Below are positions 1 to 6,858 of a stretch of 64,000 nucleotides of DNA, piece after piece. The notes under the pieces are model-generated. The model was given only the letters and a program-made list of their open reading frames with translations. It was not told the origin of the DNA and searched no databases. The position numbers and the translations under genes are program-made. This DNA comes from Halovenus salina (GTDB taxonomy: Archaea; Halobacteriota; Halobacteria; Halobacteriales; Haloarculaceae), in assembly GCF_026410925.1 (NCBI RefSeq), contig NZ_CP112972.1, forward strand, positions 2,790,001-2,854,000. The letters are read 5' to 3'. Every line of letters starts with the position of its first letter. Position 1 is the stretch's first letter.

Positions 1-611
1 TGAACAGACCAGGCCCCGTCTTCGTCGACCTCGACGACGGCGTCGAACAGCCCCTTGAGCGTTGCGAGGGTCTGGCGGTCGTGGGCGTCGGGGTCGAGGC
101 GGTAGTAGCCGACACCGCCGACGGTTTTCACCCGCCCGGTGACGACGTGGAGGAACCGAAACGCCCGCTGGAGGTCGGCGTACTGCAACAGCGACGTGAC
201 CGAATCGAAACAGACAGCAATCTCCTCGCTATCGTCGGCTGCCTTGGCCATTGTCGAGAGCAACTCGCTGAGCTGAATCCCGATACCTGTCAAATCCGAT
301 GGGTTCTCGACCGACTTGACAGCCCACGAGGGGTCGTCGACATCACTCTTTCCCTGCCCAATCGGGACGATTCCCCCGCGGACGGGCGGTGTGCCAACGT
401 GCTCGCTCCAGAGGTCGACCCAGTCGGGCGCAGTGTCGGTGTACGTGACTGTGAGAATGTTTGTCTCGCTAGGTGGTGTCCGTGAGAGAAGTGTCAGGCA
501 GGCCTGTCGTCCCTGGTTTCCGAGAGATGGGACCAACAGTAACACGTTAGAAACATCGTCGAGTGCCGAGAGGTCCGGCATATCGTCTTCCTGTCCTGCC
601 CGCTCAGCCAT
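1..611 (-). CDS. RecA-superfamily-like haloarchaeal protein, C-terminus cut off (DUF7504-like)
   Basis: The frame opens at an ATG at 611 and runs off the left edge without a stop, leaving 203 residues. After a short polar N-terminus comes a strand and loop (LLLVPSLGN) where KaiC/RecA-type proteins carry Walker A, but no GKT is present. A later strand with IAVCFDSVT looks like the Walker B region, and a further part (LKGLFDAVVEV) matches the usual end of the core. The pattern fits the haloarchaeal family labelled DUF7504, whose role is not established. A TATA-like element 24-29 nt upstream of the ATG supports a leaderless start. The family name is from memory; the ATPase-like fold is inference. 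Confidence 0.65.
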   Translation of the reverse strand, partial: MAERAGQEDDMPDLSALDDVSNVLLLVPSLGNQGRQACLTLLSRTPPSETNILTVTYTDTAPDWVDLWSEHVGTPPVRGGIVPIGQGKSDVDDPSWAVKSVENPSDLTGIGIQLSELLSTMAKAADDSEEIAVCFDSVTSLLQYADLQRAFRFLHVVTGRVKTVGGVGYYRLDPDAHDRQTLATLKGLFDAVVEVDEDGAWSV

Positions 612-634
612 ACCGTAATGTGTGGCTCGCGCCC

Positions 635-640
635 CTATAA
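635..640 (-). promoter_or_regulatory. TATA element of the 1-611 gene
   Basis: On the minus strand this reads TTATAG and ends 24 nt before the ATG at 611. That spacing places the transcription start at or next to the start codon, as expected for a leaderless haloarchaeal mRNA. Confidence 0.5.
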
Positions 641-714
641 GAATGCTGATTGCGACACCGACGGCGTCGACGAATCGTAACCCCTTTAGTCAGTACCCCG
701 CTACGAATGAGTGA

Positions 715-787
715 GTCCTGGTAGGGTAGTGGACTATCCTCTTGGCTTGCGGAGCCAGGGACCGGAGTTCAAATCTCCGCCAGGACG
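715..787 (+). tRNA. tRNA-Arg (anticodon GCG)
   Basis: A full cloverleaf can be drawn. The acceptor stem 715-721 (GTCCTGG) pairs perfectly with 780-786. The T arm is 763-767/775-779 with loop TTCAAAT. The anticodon stem is 742-746/754-758 with loop TTGCGGA, putting the anticodon GCG at 749-751, which reads Arg codons CGC and CGU. G787 is the discriminator base and CCA is not encoded, as usual in haloarchaea. A TATA-like CTTTAG lies about 30 nt upstream. Direct copies of its 3' end follow downstream, marking it as an integration target. Confidence 0.92.
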
Positions 788-790
788 CTT
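766..790 (+). repeat. tRNA-Arg 3' end, first copy of a 25-bp direct repeat (att-like)
   Basis: These 25 bases run from the end of the T stem through the discriminator base and three bases beyond. They recur identically at 915-939. Duplication of a tRNA 3' end is the standard footprint of tyrosine-recombinase integration, with the tRNA copy serving as attL or attB. Confidence 0.75.
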
Positions 791-838
791 TTCCAAACAC
801 AACGACGACGAGCGTAGCGAGTCGTCCGTGTTTGGAAA
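790..838 (+). repeat. Large inverted repeat directly after tRNA-Arg
   Basis: An 11-bp perfect inverted repeat (TTTCCAAACAC at 790-800 and its complement at 828-838) encloses a second 6-bp pair (GACGAC at 804-809 with GTCGTC at 821-826). The hairpin sits between the tRNA and the second copy of its 3' end. It could act as a transcription stop, since a T4 run lies at 789-792, or be part of the integration-site structure. Confidence 0.5.
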
Positions 839-914
839 GCGGTCAGCAGAGATTTGAGCAGACGAGTCGCAGTGCGCACAGCGAACGAAGTGAGCGAGCA
901 CAACCGTCTCGGCC

Positions 915-939
915 AGTTCAAATCTCCGCCAGGACGCTT
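915..939 (+). repeat. tRNA-Arg 3' end, second copy of the 25-bp direct repeat (att-like)
   Basis: Identical over 25 bases to 766-790. The upstream half of a tRNA is missing here, so this is a remnant rather than a gene. A 9-bp inverted copy of part of the repeat (GAGATTTGA, 849-857) faces it. A shorter third copy of 13 bases lies at 1022-1034. Confidence 0.75.
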
Positions 940-1021
940 ACTCCTTTGTCGCTTCACTTCGTTCAGCGACTGCAGTCGTTCGCGTCCTGGCTTGCCCTGC
1001 GCTCGCGTCGCTCGCGCAGGA

Positions 1022-1034
1022 CTCCGCCAGGACG
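1022..1034 (+). repeat. Short third copy of the tRNA-Arg 3' end
   Basis: CTCCGCCAGGACG is identical to 775-787 and to the matching part of 915-939, followed by TT instead of CTT. It is only 13 bp, but its place 95 bp after the second copy suggests a further decayed attachment site. Confidence 0.5.
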
Positions 1035-1200
1035 TTCCGCAGTCAGGGATTCTCGACTGTTTCCTTGCCGAGGAGTCATCCGTTCACGGCGTGTCCGTAT
1101 CCGCACCGCTGTTGGACTTTGCAAGGACTGTTCCAGCGACACGGCGAGCGTCGGCAGTCGCCTGTCTCTTCGGTCCACCTATACCCGACCCGCTCCGAGA

Positions 1201-1380
1201 ATGGGTATGGATGCCGTCAAAAACGAGGCGACGGAGACCTGGCACCTGTCTGGTCCGCGGGGTTGTGGTGCCAGCCCCGACGGGGAGCACCTCACTGGAA
1301 CGTGGGCCGAAATCCGGAGCCGGGTCGACCGAGATACTGCGACGCGGTGTCAAAACTGTCGCTGGCCGCCAACGCGATGA
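1201..1380 (+). CDS. Small Cys/His (zinc-binding type) haloarchaeal protein
   Basis: This is a 59-residue reading frame with a C-terminal CxxC (CQNCRWP), an upstream Cys (PRGCG), and His residues at WHL and GEHLTG, a layout typical of very small zinc proteins. Many such proteins exist in haloarchaea and most are uncharacterised. A TATA-like CTATACC lies about 20 nt upstream; a second in-frame ATG at 1207 would improve that spacing. It ends 7 nt before the converging MFS gene. I do not recognise a named family. The frame could be chance, but residue composition and GC-rich third positions favour a real gene. Confidence 0.55.
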   Translation: MGMDAVKNEATETWHLSGPRGCGASPDGEHLTGTWAEIRSRVDRDTATRCQNCRWPPTR

Positions 1381-1387
1381 CGGACTG

Positions 1388-2707
1388 TCACCATGCGGTC
1401 AGTGCATTCCGTCCGTGAGTCGCAAAGAGGATTGCAAAGAACGCGCCCACGCCGGTCAGCGCGAACGCGCCGCCGACATAGAAGACCGAGGCCATGCTTA
1501 CCTCAACCATCAGCCAGCCGGCGATGAGCGGCCCCAGAACCGACCCGGGCCGCCAGACGAGTTCGCGGATGCCGAAACTCGACGCGACACCGCCGTTGTC
1601 CTGTCCCTCGTCGGCGAAAAGCGCCATACTTGCCGGCTCACGGAAGGAGTCTGCGACCCCAAGCAACCCCGAGAGCGCAACGAGCGGGAGATAAGCTGCC
1701 GGGAGCGTTCCGAGTACCGGGAGCGTCATCGCCGTGCCGACAGCCGAGCCGATGGAATCGGCGAACGGTATCGCAATCGCAACCAGCCCGTACGCGCCGC
1801 CGCCGGCGAAGACAAACAGCGCGCGGCCGTACGTATCCGAGAGGCGGCCAGTGAACAGTTGCCCGAGCATGTTTGTTGCCTTCTCTGCGGTGACCGTTAC
1901 GGCGACGGCAATGCCGACGACGCCGAGTCCGCCCGACGCGACTTCGGTCCCGGCGTATATCGGCACCCAGGTCCGGACGATTGTGACGGCGAATGCATAC
2001 TGTGCCCGAAAGCTGGTCATCGTCAGGATGCGGCGGTTGACAGCCAAATCCGAAAAGGGGAAGCCCGTGATTCGCGTCGGGTCTGGGTCGAGTCGTCCGT
2101 AGACGCCGACCCACGCGACGGTCATCAACACCACGATAATCGCGAAAATCGGCGAGAACCCGAACTGGTCTAACAGCCACCCCGCCGAGAGAGAGCCGAA
2201 AATCGATGCCAGAAAGCGCGCGGCATTCGCGCGGCCGATTCGCTGTGCTCGCGTGTCGACTGTCGCTAGCTGGCCGACCAGCGAGAGTGTCATCAAGCCA
2301 GCACCAGTGGCCGCGACGCCCTGTAACGCCCGAATGAAAATGAACGACACCGAGGAGTCCACGAGCGGAAAGAGAGCATACACCGCTGCGCCGAGCCCGA
2401 GTACCCCGAGCAGGACGGTCCGCTTGTCGAACCGGTCACCGGCCCACGCCATCGGCACGACCGCGACAGTCTGTGCCAGCGTAAAGCCGGTCGTGTACAT
2501 CCCGATGATGAACCCGGCACTGATTGATATTCCGAGGACGGTCGTTCCCTGTGGGTCGAGTTGGTTGATGTAGTTCGGCAACAGCGTCAACAGCGTGATG
2601 AACCCGAATCCCTCTGCGAACCTCGTGAGATACAGAACGTAGAACTGGAGATCTGCGCCTTCTTCGTCGGCTTGTTCGTCGTCAGAATCGACGTGGTTCC
2701 CGTCCAC
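1388..2707 (-). CDS. MFS transporter
   Basis: A 439-residue protein with an acidic 20-residue cytoplasmic N-terminus followed by the two six-helix halves of the major facilitator superfamily. Between helices 2 and 3 a motif-A-like loop, AGDRFDKRTVLLG, is visible; a weaker counterpart follows helix 8 (FTGRLSDTYGRALF). The substrate cannot be told; this shape is common among drug or metabolite efflux carriers. The start is a GTG at 2707, as no ATG is in frame upstream, and a TATA-like TATTATGAT sits about 30-38 nt before it. It is transcribed alone, convergent with the small gene at 1201. Confidence 0.85.
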   Translation of the reverse strand: MDGNHVDSDDEQADEEGADLQFYVLYLTRFAEGFGFITLLTLLPNYINQLDPQGTTVLGISISAGFIIGMYTTGFTLAQTVAVVPMAWAGDRFDKRTVLLGVLGLGAAVYALFPLVDSSVSFIFIRALQGVAATGAGLMTLSLVGQLATVDTRAQRIGRANAARFLASIFGSLSAGWLLDQFGFSPIFAIIVVLMTVAWVGVYGRLDPDPTRITGFPFSDLAVNRRILTMTSFRAQYAFAVTIVRTWVPIYAGTEVASGGLGVVGIAVAVTVTAEKATNMLGQLFTGRLSDTYGRALFVFAGGGAYGLVAIAIPFADSIGSAVGTAMTLPVLGTLPAAYLPLVALSGLLGVADSFREPASMALFADEGQDNGGVASSFGIRELVWRPGSVLGPLIAGWLMVEVSMASVFYVGGAFALTGVGAFFAILFATHGRNALTAW

Positions 2708-2817
2708 ACCGTGACTGCTAGGGTCTCGATAAAACGTATTATGATTCGTCTTCGTTGAGGTTCGCCGACAACCTCTGGAACCGTGGCGTGCTTTCGGTCA
2801 GCAACGCGGCCCTCTCG

Positions 2818-3900
2818 TCAGCGCGCACCTGCAAGATAGCCGCCGATACCGCCGAAGACGAACGCGTAGATAACTCCCCAGAGCACGAGTGAGAGGCCGA
2901 ACTCCGGTCCGCCGCTCGCTCCCTGAAAGTCGGTCGAGAACAGGAATGTCCCGGCTACGAGCAAAGGGAGATAGCCGCTCACGATGCTCGTCCCAGCGGA
3001 AGCAGCTTCCCGCCCAGTCAACGACTCGGTGGCACGAGAGGCAACCGAGTACCCCGAGAGCACGAGCATGAGCGCGATGATGGCAGAGAATACCAGTCCG
3101 TTGAGCTGGTCGCTATTAGCAATGTAATTGATATTATCCACCGACCTGCCGCCAGCCTCAACGGTGATGTCTACCCTGTTTGCGTTGTAGAACGGCCAGG
3201 CGAACGCCTGTGGCAGCGACCCGTCCGGGAATACTCCGTCGATGTTCCCGTCAGTGATCTCGTCGAGTCTGTAGAAGAAGTATATGGTCGTGAAGACAAA
3301 CGAGAGGACGAATCCGAGTAATCCGTAGAGAAACCCACCGACTGGACGGGAGTTAGAAAACAGCATGTCGGACAGACCGGAACTCGACGACGAGGAGCCT
3401 TCGCCGGTCATCTGCCCGCTGCGTGTGTCGGGCTGCTGTCTCGATGGCTGCTGGTCGGTCTCAGCTCGACGGGAGCGTCGTGGTGGCTGTTGTCCACTCT
3501 GTCTTGGCTGTTGCCGTTGCTGTTGATGGCCTCGATCCTGTGGCCGTTGTTGCCGTTCGCCCTCCTTGCCTGACTGGTACTCGCGTGGCTCGGTAACCGA
3601 GATGTCGTGGTCCGCTGCGCGTTGCTGTGCCTCGTCAGTGGCCGTTCCATTGGTTGTCACTTCGACGACATCGGCACCTGATTCCTCGGCCTCGTCGGCG
3701 AGCCACTCGATGTCCTCGACGGTCACGGACGCTTTTACAGCCGGTATAACTAGAACAAGCCGCCGCCGTGATGTCTCTTGATCGAGACCGGCAACAAGAT
3801 ACACGCCGCGTGAGACCTCATCACTGTCGGCGTCCCACCCTTCCTCTTCGAGCTGCTGCTGGACCGTTTTTTCTAGTCCCTGATTGCTTCTGCCAGCCAT
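2818..3900 (-). CDS. Mrr-like domain, Gln/Arg-rich linker and membrane domain protein
   Basis: Residues 1-105 resemble the restriction-endonuclease-like (Mrr/PD-(D/E)XK) fold: LEKTVQQQL, GW, then strands around RRRLVLVIP and ADVVEVTTNG. The usual D...QxK catalytic set is not intact, so cutting activity is doubtful. Residues 108-175 form a basic linker rich in Gln, Arg, Pro and Ser, odd for an acidic proteome. The last half has about four membrane helices, the first near 187-210, the rest in the last 120 residues. I chose the ATG at 3900, not the TTG three codons upstream, because a strong TATA (3924-3933) sits 24-33 nt before it. Function unknown; perhaps a membrane-tethered nucleic-acid-binding or sensor protein. 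Confidence 0.75.
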   Translation of the reverse strand: MAGRSNQGLEKTVQQQLEEEGWDADSDEVSRGVYLVAGLDQETSRRRLVLVIPAVKASVTVEDIEWLADEAEESGADVVEVTTNGTATDEAQQRAADHDISVTEPREYQSGKEGERQQRPQDRGHQQQRQQPRQSGQQPPRRSRRAETDQQPSRQQPDTRSGQMTGEGSSSSSSGLSDMLFSNSRPVGGFLYGLLGFVLSFVFTTIYFFYRLDEITDGNIDGVFPDGSLPQAFAWPFYNANRVDITVEAGGRSVDNINYIANSDQLNGLVFSAIIALMLVLSGYSVASRATESLTGREAASAGTSIVSGYLPLLVAGTFLFSTDFQGASGGPEFGLSLVLWGVIYAFVFGGIGGYLAGAR

Positions 3901-3923
3901 TGAAACCAAATCTCGTGGCCGTC

Positions 3924-3933
3924 ATTTATATTT
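3924..3933 (-). promoter_or_regulatory. TATA element of the 2818-3900 gene
   Basis: The minus strand reads AAATATAAAT, ending 24 nt before the ATG at 3900. This is the clearest TATA box of the first 5 kb and decides the start codon in favour of a leaderless mRNA. Confidence 0.6.
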
Positions 3934-4032
3934 TTATCATACAATCGGTCCTGTCGCTAAAATGTGCCCGCCGAACTGGCAGACGTGTGCCGATATACTT
4001 TGTGTCCGCTGTCGCTGTGGTATCGTATATTC

Positions 4033-4758
4033 TCATATTAGTATCAGTATCGCACCCACTCCGATCAAAAATAGCGCGACAGCTACTGGCAGTACTGCTG
4101 TCTTCAGTCGCGCCAGCCCGAGACCCGTCGGCGATTTGTCCGTAATGACGAGCGGGCCGGCAAGCGTTGGTGTTCGCTCGCTTTGCTCTACCCGTCCAGC
4201 AATCACGTACTCCTGGCCGGGATCGATTCGACGCTCGACGTACCGCCGTGTTCCCATCCCGGGTATCGCTGCGAGCCAGCGGGCCACCGGTGAGAGCGCG
4301 TCACGGACCTCGACGAAGTTTGCGATTCGCTTTGGAGGCGTTTCATGAGCACCCACTGTTACGACGGTCGAATCGGTATCGAGCGAGAATCGCTGGGCTG
4401 ATGGCTCTACCGCCAGCTCGCCCCGTTCGTCGCGGAGTCGAAACTCGTGTGTGGAGACACCGTCATCGAGATGTGCGAAAAACCAGGGGATACCGATAGC
4501 GGAGGGCTGGCGCTCGCCCACCTCAAACTCGAAGCCGAGACAGCGTTTCCCCGTGAACGGACTGGTGACGGCCTGATCTCCTGTCGCGGTTCCACGACAG
4601 ACGACAAACGCACCATCGGTGCCTGCTTCAATAACTCTCGATGGACTGACGACCTCCGTGCGCAGTATCCGTGGTACCACAACGAGCGGCCGGAGGCCGT
4701 ACCACGCTATCGCAACTCCGATGGCGACAAGCGAGACGCCAAAAACGGGAAACAACAT
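4033..4758 (-). CDS. GIDE-domain membrane protein
   Basis: A 241-residue protein with a membrane helix at residues 2-25 and another at about 217-240, bracketing a soluble beta-rich domain. The core (SPFTGKRCLGFEFEVGE, then RRYVERRIDPGQEYVIAGRVE) matches the GIDE domain, known from mitochondrial MULAN-type E3 ligases and found as bare membrane proteins in many haloarchaea. No RING finger is present, so ligase activity is not suggested. The start is the ATG at 4758. It lies tandem with and upstream of the Mrr-like membrane protein, from which it is separated by 132 bp. Role in the archaeal membrane is unknown. Confidence 0.75.
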   Translation of the reverse strand: MLFPVFGVSLVAIGVAIAWYGLRPLVVVPRILRTEVVSPSRVIEAGTDGAFVVCRGTATGDQAVTSPFTGKRCLGFEFEVGERQPSAIGIPWFFAHLDDGVSTHEFRLRDERGELAVEPSAQRFSLDTDSTVVTVGAHETPPKRIANFVEVRDALSPVARWLAAIPGMGTRRYVERRIDPGQEYVIAGRVEQSERTPTLAGPLVITDKSPTGLGLARLKTAVLPVAVALFLIGVGAILILI

Positions 4759-4820
4759 TGACTATCTCGTCTGTCAAGCCGTCGGCTGGTATAGCTAACG
4801 ACGAGTTTCAGAAGGAGAGA

Positions 4821-5351
4821 TTACGAGACGAGCTCCTCTTCGCCACGTTCGACCTTGATGCGGCAAGGCGGCGTAATCTTGTTGTAGGCACGGCGGTAGG
4901 CCTCTTTGACCTCTTCGGCCTGGTCGACGGTACAGTAGGCGGTGAACAGCCGTTCGCCGGCCTGGATGCGCGCCGCAGTGCCGACAATCTTTCCGAACGA
5001 CTGGCGCATCCCGTCAGAGACACGGTCTGCACCTGCGCCGGTTGCCTGTTTGTTCTCTCGGATGACCTGGTGGGGGAACTTCCGGAGAATCATCCGGTAG
5101 TTGCCCTCGCCGAACTCCTTGATAAGGTGGCGGTTCGCCGAAAGTCGTGCGGATTCGAGTGAGCCGTGGCGAATCTGAACGGACTCCTCGACGACGAGCG
5201 AAATCTGGACCGGGTAGTCCTCGGGCTCGCTCTGTTTGTCACCCATCTCGTGCTGTGCGATCTTGGACCCCGGGATGCCCGTGATGTATTCGCGTCGCGT
5301 GTAGGCGGGCTTGTCGATATCCCGGTACATCGAAGCTGGTTTGTCCGACAT
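4821..5351 (-). CDS. rpl10e: Large subunit ribosomal protein L10e (uL16)
   Basis: A 176-residue protein with the near-invariant L10e start ([20 protein letters not shown]) and the conserved core [21 protein letters not shown]. It binds 23S rRNA near the A and P sites of the large subunit. The start is the ATG at 5351; a longer in-frame extension upstream is basic and not family-like. A TATA-like CTTAAT lies roughly 30 nt before the ATG. It is transcribed away from the trpS leader region, so the two share a divergent intergenic stretch of about 160 bp. Confidence 0.95.
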   Translation of the reverse strand: MSDKPASMYRDIDKPAYTRREYITGIPGSKIAQHEMGDKQSEPEDYPVQISLVVEESVQIRHGSLESARLSANRHLIKEFGEGNYRMILRKFPHQVIRENKQATGAGADRVSDGMRQSFGKIVGTAARIQAGERLFTAYCTVDQAEEVKEAYRRAYNKITPPCRIKVERGEEELVS

Positions 5352-5474
5352 AGGTTGCTCTTGTCCGATGAAAGATGAGCCCGTAATTAAGGGCTTCGAA
5401 CCACGAGCGAACCAGACGCGTCTCGAACCTCGTCTCCGGCCGGGGTTTCTCTGTTGGCGAGACGTTCCGAAGTT

Positions 5475-5484
5475 GTTATATTGA
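5475..5484 (+). promoter_or_regulatory. TATA element of the trpS leader transcript
   Basis: GTTATATTGA centres about 32 nt before the leader ATG at 5512, so transcription should start at roughly 5505-5512. The mRNA would then begin almost on the leader ORF and carry about 160 nt before trpS. Confidence 0.5.
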
Positions 5485-5511
5485 TTTGAACGCACCGTTT
5501 AATTGACACCG

Positions 5512-5580
5512 ATGTCCACTCTCATCGGCCGCGGCTGGCGTTGGCGCTTGTTCTCGGGAGTGGACAGTATCGCGTGCTGA
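5512..5580 (+). CDS. Putative Trp-rich leader peptide of trpS
   Basis: ATG to TGA gives a 22-residue peptide whose centre reads GRGWRWRLFSG: Trp codons at positions 9 (5536-5538) and 11 (5542-5544), a spacing rarely seen by chance. It lies 90 nt before tryptophanyl-tRNA synthetase and directly behind a promoter. Ribosomes short of charged tRNA-Trp would pause inside a hairpin that encloses these codons (5514-5521 pairing with 5558-5565). By analogy with bacterial leader peptides the product itself would have no role; its translation would be the sensor. The reading frame and codons are plain in the sequence; the regulatory role is inference. Confidence 0.6.
   Translation: MSTLIGRGWRWRLFSGVDSIAC
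5514..5565 (+). promoter_or_regulatory. Leader hairpin A:B around the Trp codons
   Basis: GTCCACTC (5514-5521) is perfectly complementary to GAGTGGAC (5558-5565), an 8-bp stem whose loop contains both Trp codons. Strand B (5558-5562, GAGTG) can instead pair with CACTC at 5618-5622, so the two structures exclude one another. Confidence 0.55.
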
Positions 5581-5612
5581 AGCGACAGGCCTCACCTGTT
5601 GCCGACGGCGCG

Positions 5613-5655
5613 GTGCTCACTCGCTTCCGTTGTGTATCGATTACAGAGTGAGCAC
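5613..5655 (+). promoter_or_regulatory. Leader hairpin C:D upstream of trpS
   Basis: GTGCTCACTC (5613-5622) pairs perfectly over 10 bp with GAGTGAGCAC (5646-5655), closing 15 nt before the trpS ATG. No T-run follows, so it is not a classic intrinsic terminator; it could affect initiation at trpS or act with a termination factor. A small hairpin (ACAGG 5585-5589 with CCTGT 5595-5599) lies between this and the leader ORF. Confidence 0.55.
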
Positions 5656-5670
5656 TAGCAAGAGACACCA

Positions 5671-6858
5671 ATGGCAACACAAGACGACTTCACCGTAACA
5701 CCGCACAGCGTCGACGGCGACGTCGACTATGAACAGCTCCTCGACCAGTTCGGTGCCGACGAGGTGACCGCAGACCAGCGCGGGCGCTTCCCCGACTCCG
5801 GGCACCCGCTCGTCCGGCGAGGGGTATTCTACGCACACCGTGACCTCGACCAGTTTCTCAACGCCGCAACAGCCGGCGAGGACCACGCCCTCGTCACCGG
5901 CGTCGGTCCCTCCGGTCCGATGCATATCGGTCACGTCTTTCCGTTCTACTTCGCGAAGTACCTCCAAGAGACGGCAGGGACGACCGTCTACATCCCGCTG
6001 TCGGATGACGAGAAGTACTTCGTGAAAGACCTCTCACTTGAGGACATCGGCGGCTACACGCGGGACAATCTGCTCGATATACTTGCCGTAGGCTTCGACC
6101 CCGAGCGGACGCGTCTCGTTGTCGACAGCGCCGACGCAGACATCATCTACCCGCTCGCGTCGGCACTGAGCACGGACATAACCCAAGCAACTGTCGAGGC
6201 GACCTATGGCGAACCCGAGAACATCGGTCACTCGTTTTACCCGGCAGTGCAGGCAACACATCTCCTGCTCCCCCAACTCGTCGAAGGGAGACAGCCGACG
6301 CTCGTCCCAATTGGAGCTGACCAAGACCCCCATGTCCGGGTCTGTCGAGACGTGGCCGGCAAAGAGCGCTACGACGTCGAGAAGCCGGGGGCACTGCTCT
6401 CGAAGTTCCTCCCGAGTCTCGACGGCCCCGGGAAGATGAGCGCCTCCGACGACGCACCGAATATCCTCCTCACCGACGACCGCGAGACAATTCGTGAGAA
6501 GATACTGACGCATGCCTACTCTGGCGGCCAATCTAGTGTCGACGACCACCGCGAACAGGGCGGTGACCCCGAGGTCGATGTCTCCTATCTCCTGCTCTAC
6601 TATTTCTTCGAGGACGACGACACGGAGGTCGAACGACTGGCCCGCGAGTACCGCGAGGGGTCGCTGTTGAGCGGCGAACTAAAGGAACTCGCCGCCGAGA
6701 AGATAGCCGACTTCTTCGAGGCCCACCAGCGACGCCGCGAGCAGTTGGGCTCACTCGAAGACGAACTCGAACCGTACCGACTGACCGAGGAGGAACGACA
6801 GCAGGCGCTCGGACGCGTCGGCTACCCCGACGACTCGGCAGGGGTTCGACGGTTCTGA
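5671..6858 (+). CDS. trpS: Tryptophanyl-tRNA synthetase
   Basis: A 395-residue class I synthetase of the archaeal/eukaryal type, charging tRNA-Trp. The HIGH signature appears as MHIGH at 84-88 and the KMSKS loop as KMSAS at 255-259. Between them are the Rossmann core and a helical region, and a charged C-terminal helical part with LEDELEPYRLTEEER. The start ATG at 5671 is preceded by about 160 nt of leader, long for a haloarchaeal gene, holding a Trp-rich ORF and alternative hairpins. No Shine-Dalgarno sequence stands before the ATG. It converges on riboflavin synthase with no spacer at all. Confidence 0.95.
   Translation: MATQDDFTVTPHSVDGDVDYEQLLDQFGADEVTADQRGRFPDSGHPLVRRGVFYAHRDLDQFLNAATAGEDHALVTGVGPSGPMHIGHVFPFYFAKYLQETAGTTVYIPLSDDEKYFVKDLSLEDIGGYTRDNLLDILAVGFDPERTRLVVDSADADIIYPLASALSTDITQATVEATYGEPENIGHSFYPAVQATHLLLPQLVEGRQPTLVPIGADQDPHVRVCRDVAGKERYDVEKPGALLSKFLPSLDGPGKMSASDDAPNILLTDDRETIREKILTHAYSGGQSSVDDHREQGGDPEVDVSYLLLYYFFEDDDTEVERLAREYREGSLLSGELKELAAEKIADFFEAHQRRREQLGSLEDELEPYRLTEEERQQALGRVGYPDDSAGVRRF

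Larger units (their letters stand above)
788..1200. other. Gene-free stretch with palindromes and tRNA-end remnants
   Basis: I see no convincing gene here. The stretch holds the direct and inverted repeats listed separately, plus short mirrored runs of the type GAACGAAGTGAGCGAGC common in decayed haloarchaeal intergenic DNA. From about 1040 onward the sequence is unremarkable until a TATA-like CTATACC at 1180-1186, in front of the small gene at 1201. Confidence 0.6.

Noticed and set aside
915..939. Second tRNA-Arg gene
   Set aside because: Only the 3' end of the tRNA is repeated; no acceptor 5' strand, D arm or anticodon arm precedes it.
854..2173. Plus-strand open frame of 439 codons
   Set aside because: Its basic, Arg-rich translation lies largely opposite the MFS transporter gene, which has clear membrane helices and motif A.
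5613..5655. Intrinsic terminator in front of trpS
   Set aside because: The hairpin is perfect over 10 bp but is followed by TAGCAAGAG, with no T-run, so a simple intrinsic terminator is not supported; it is kept as a possible regulatory hairpin.
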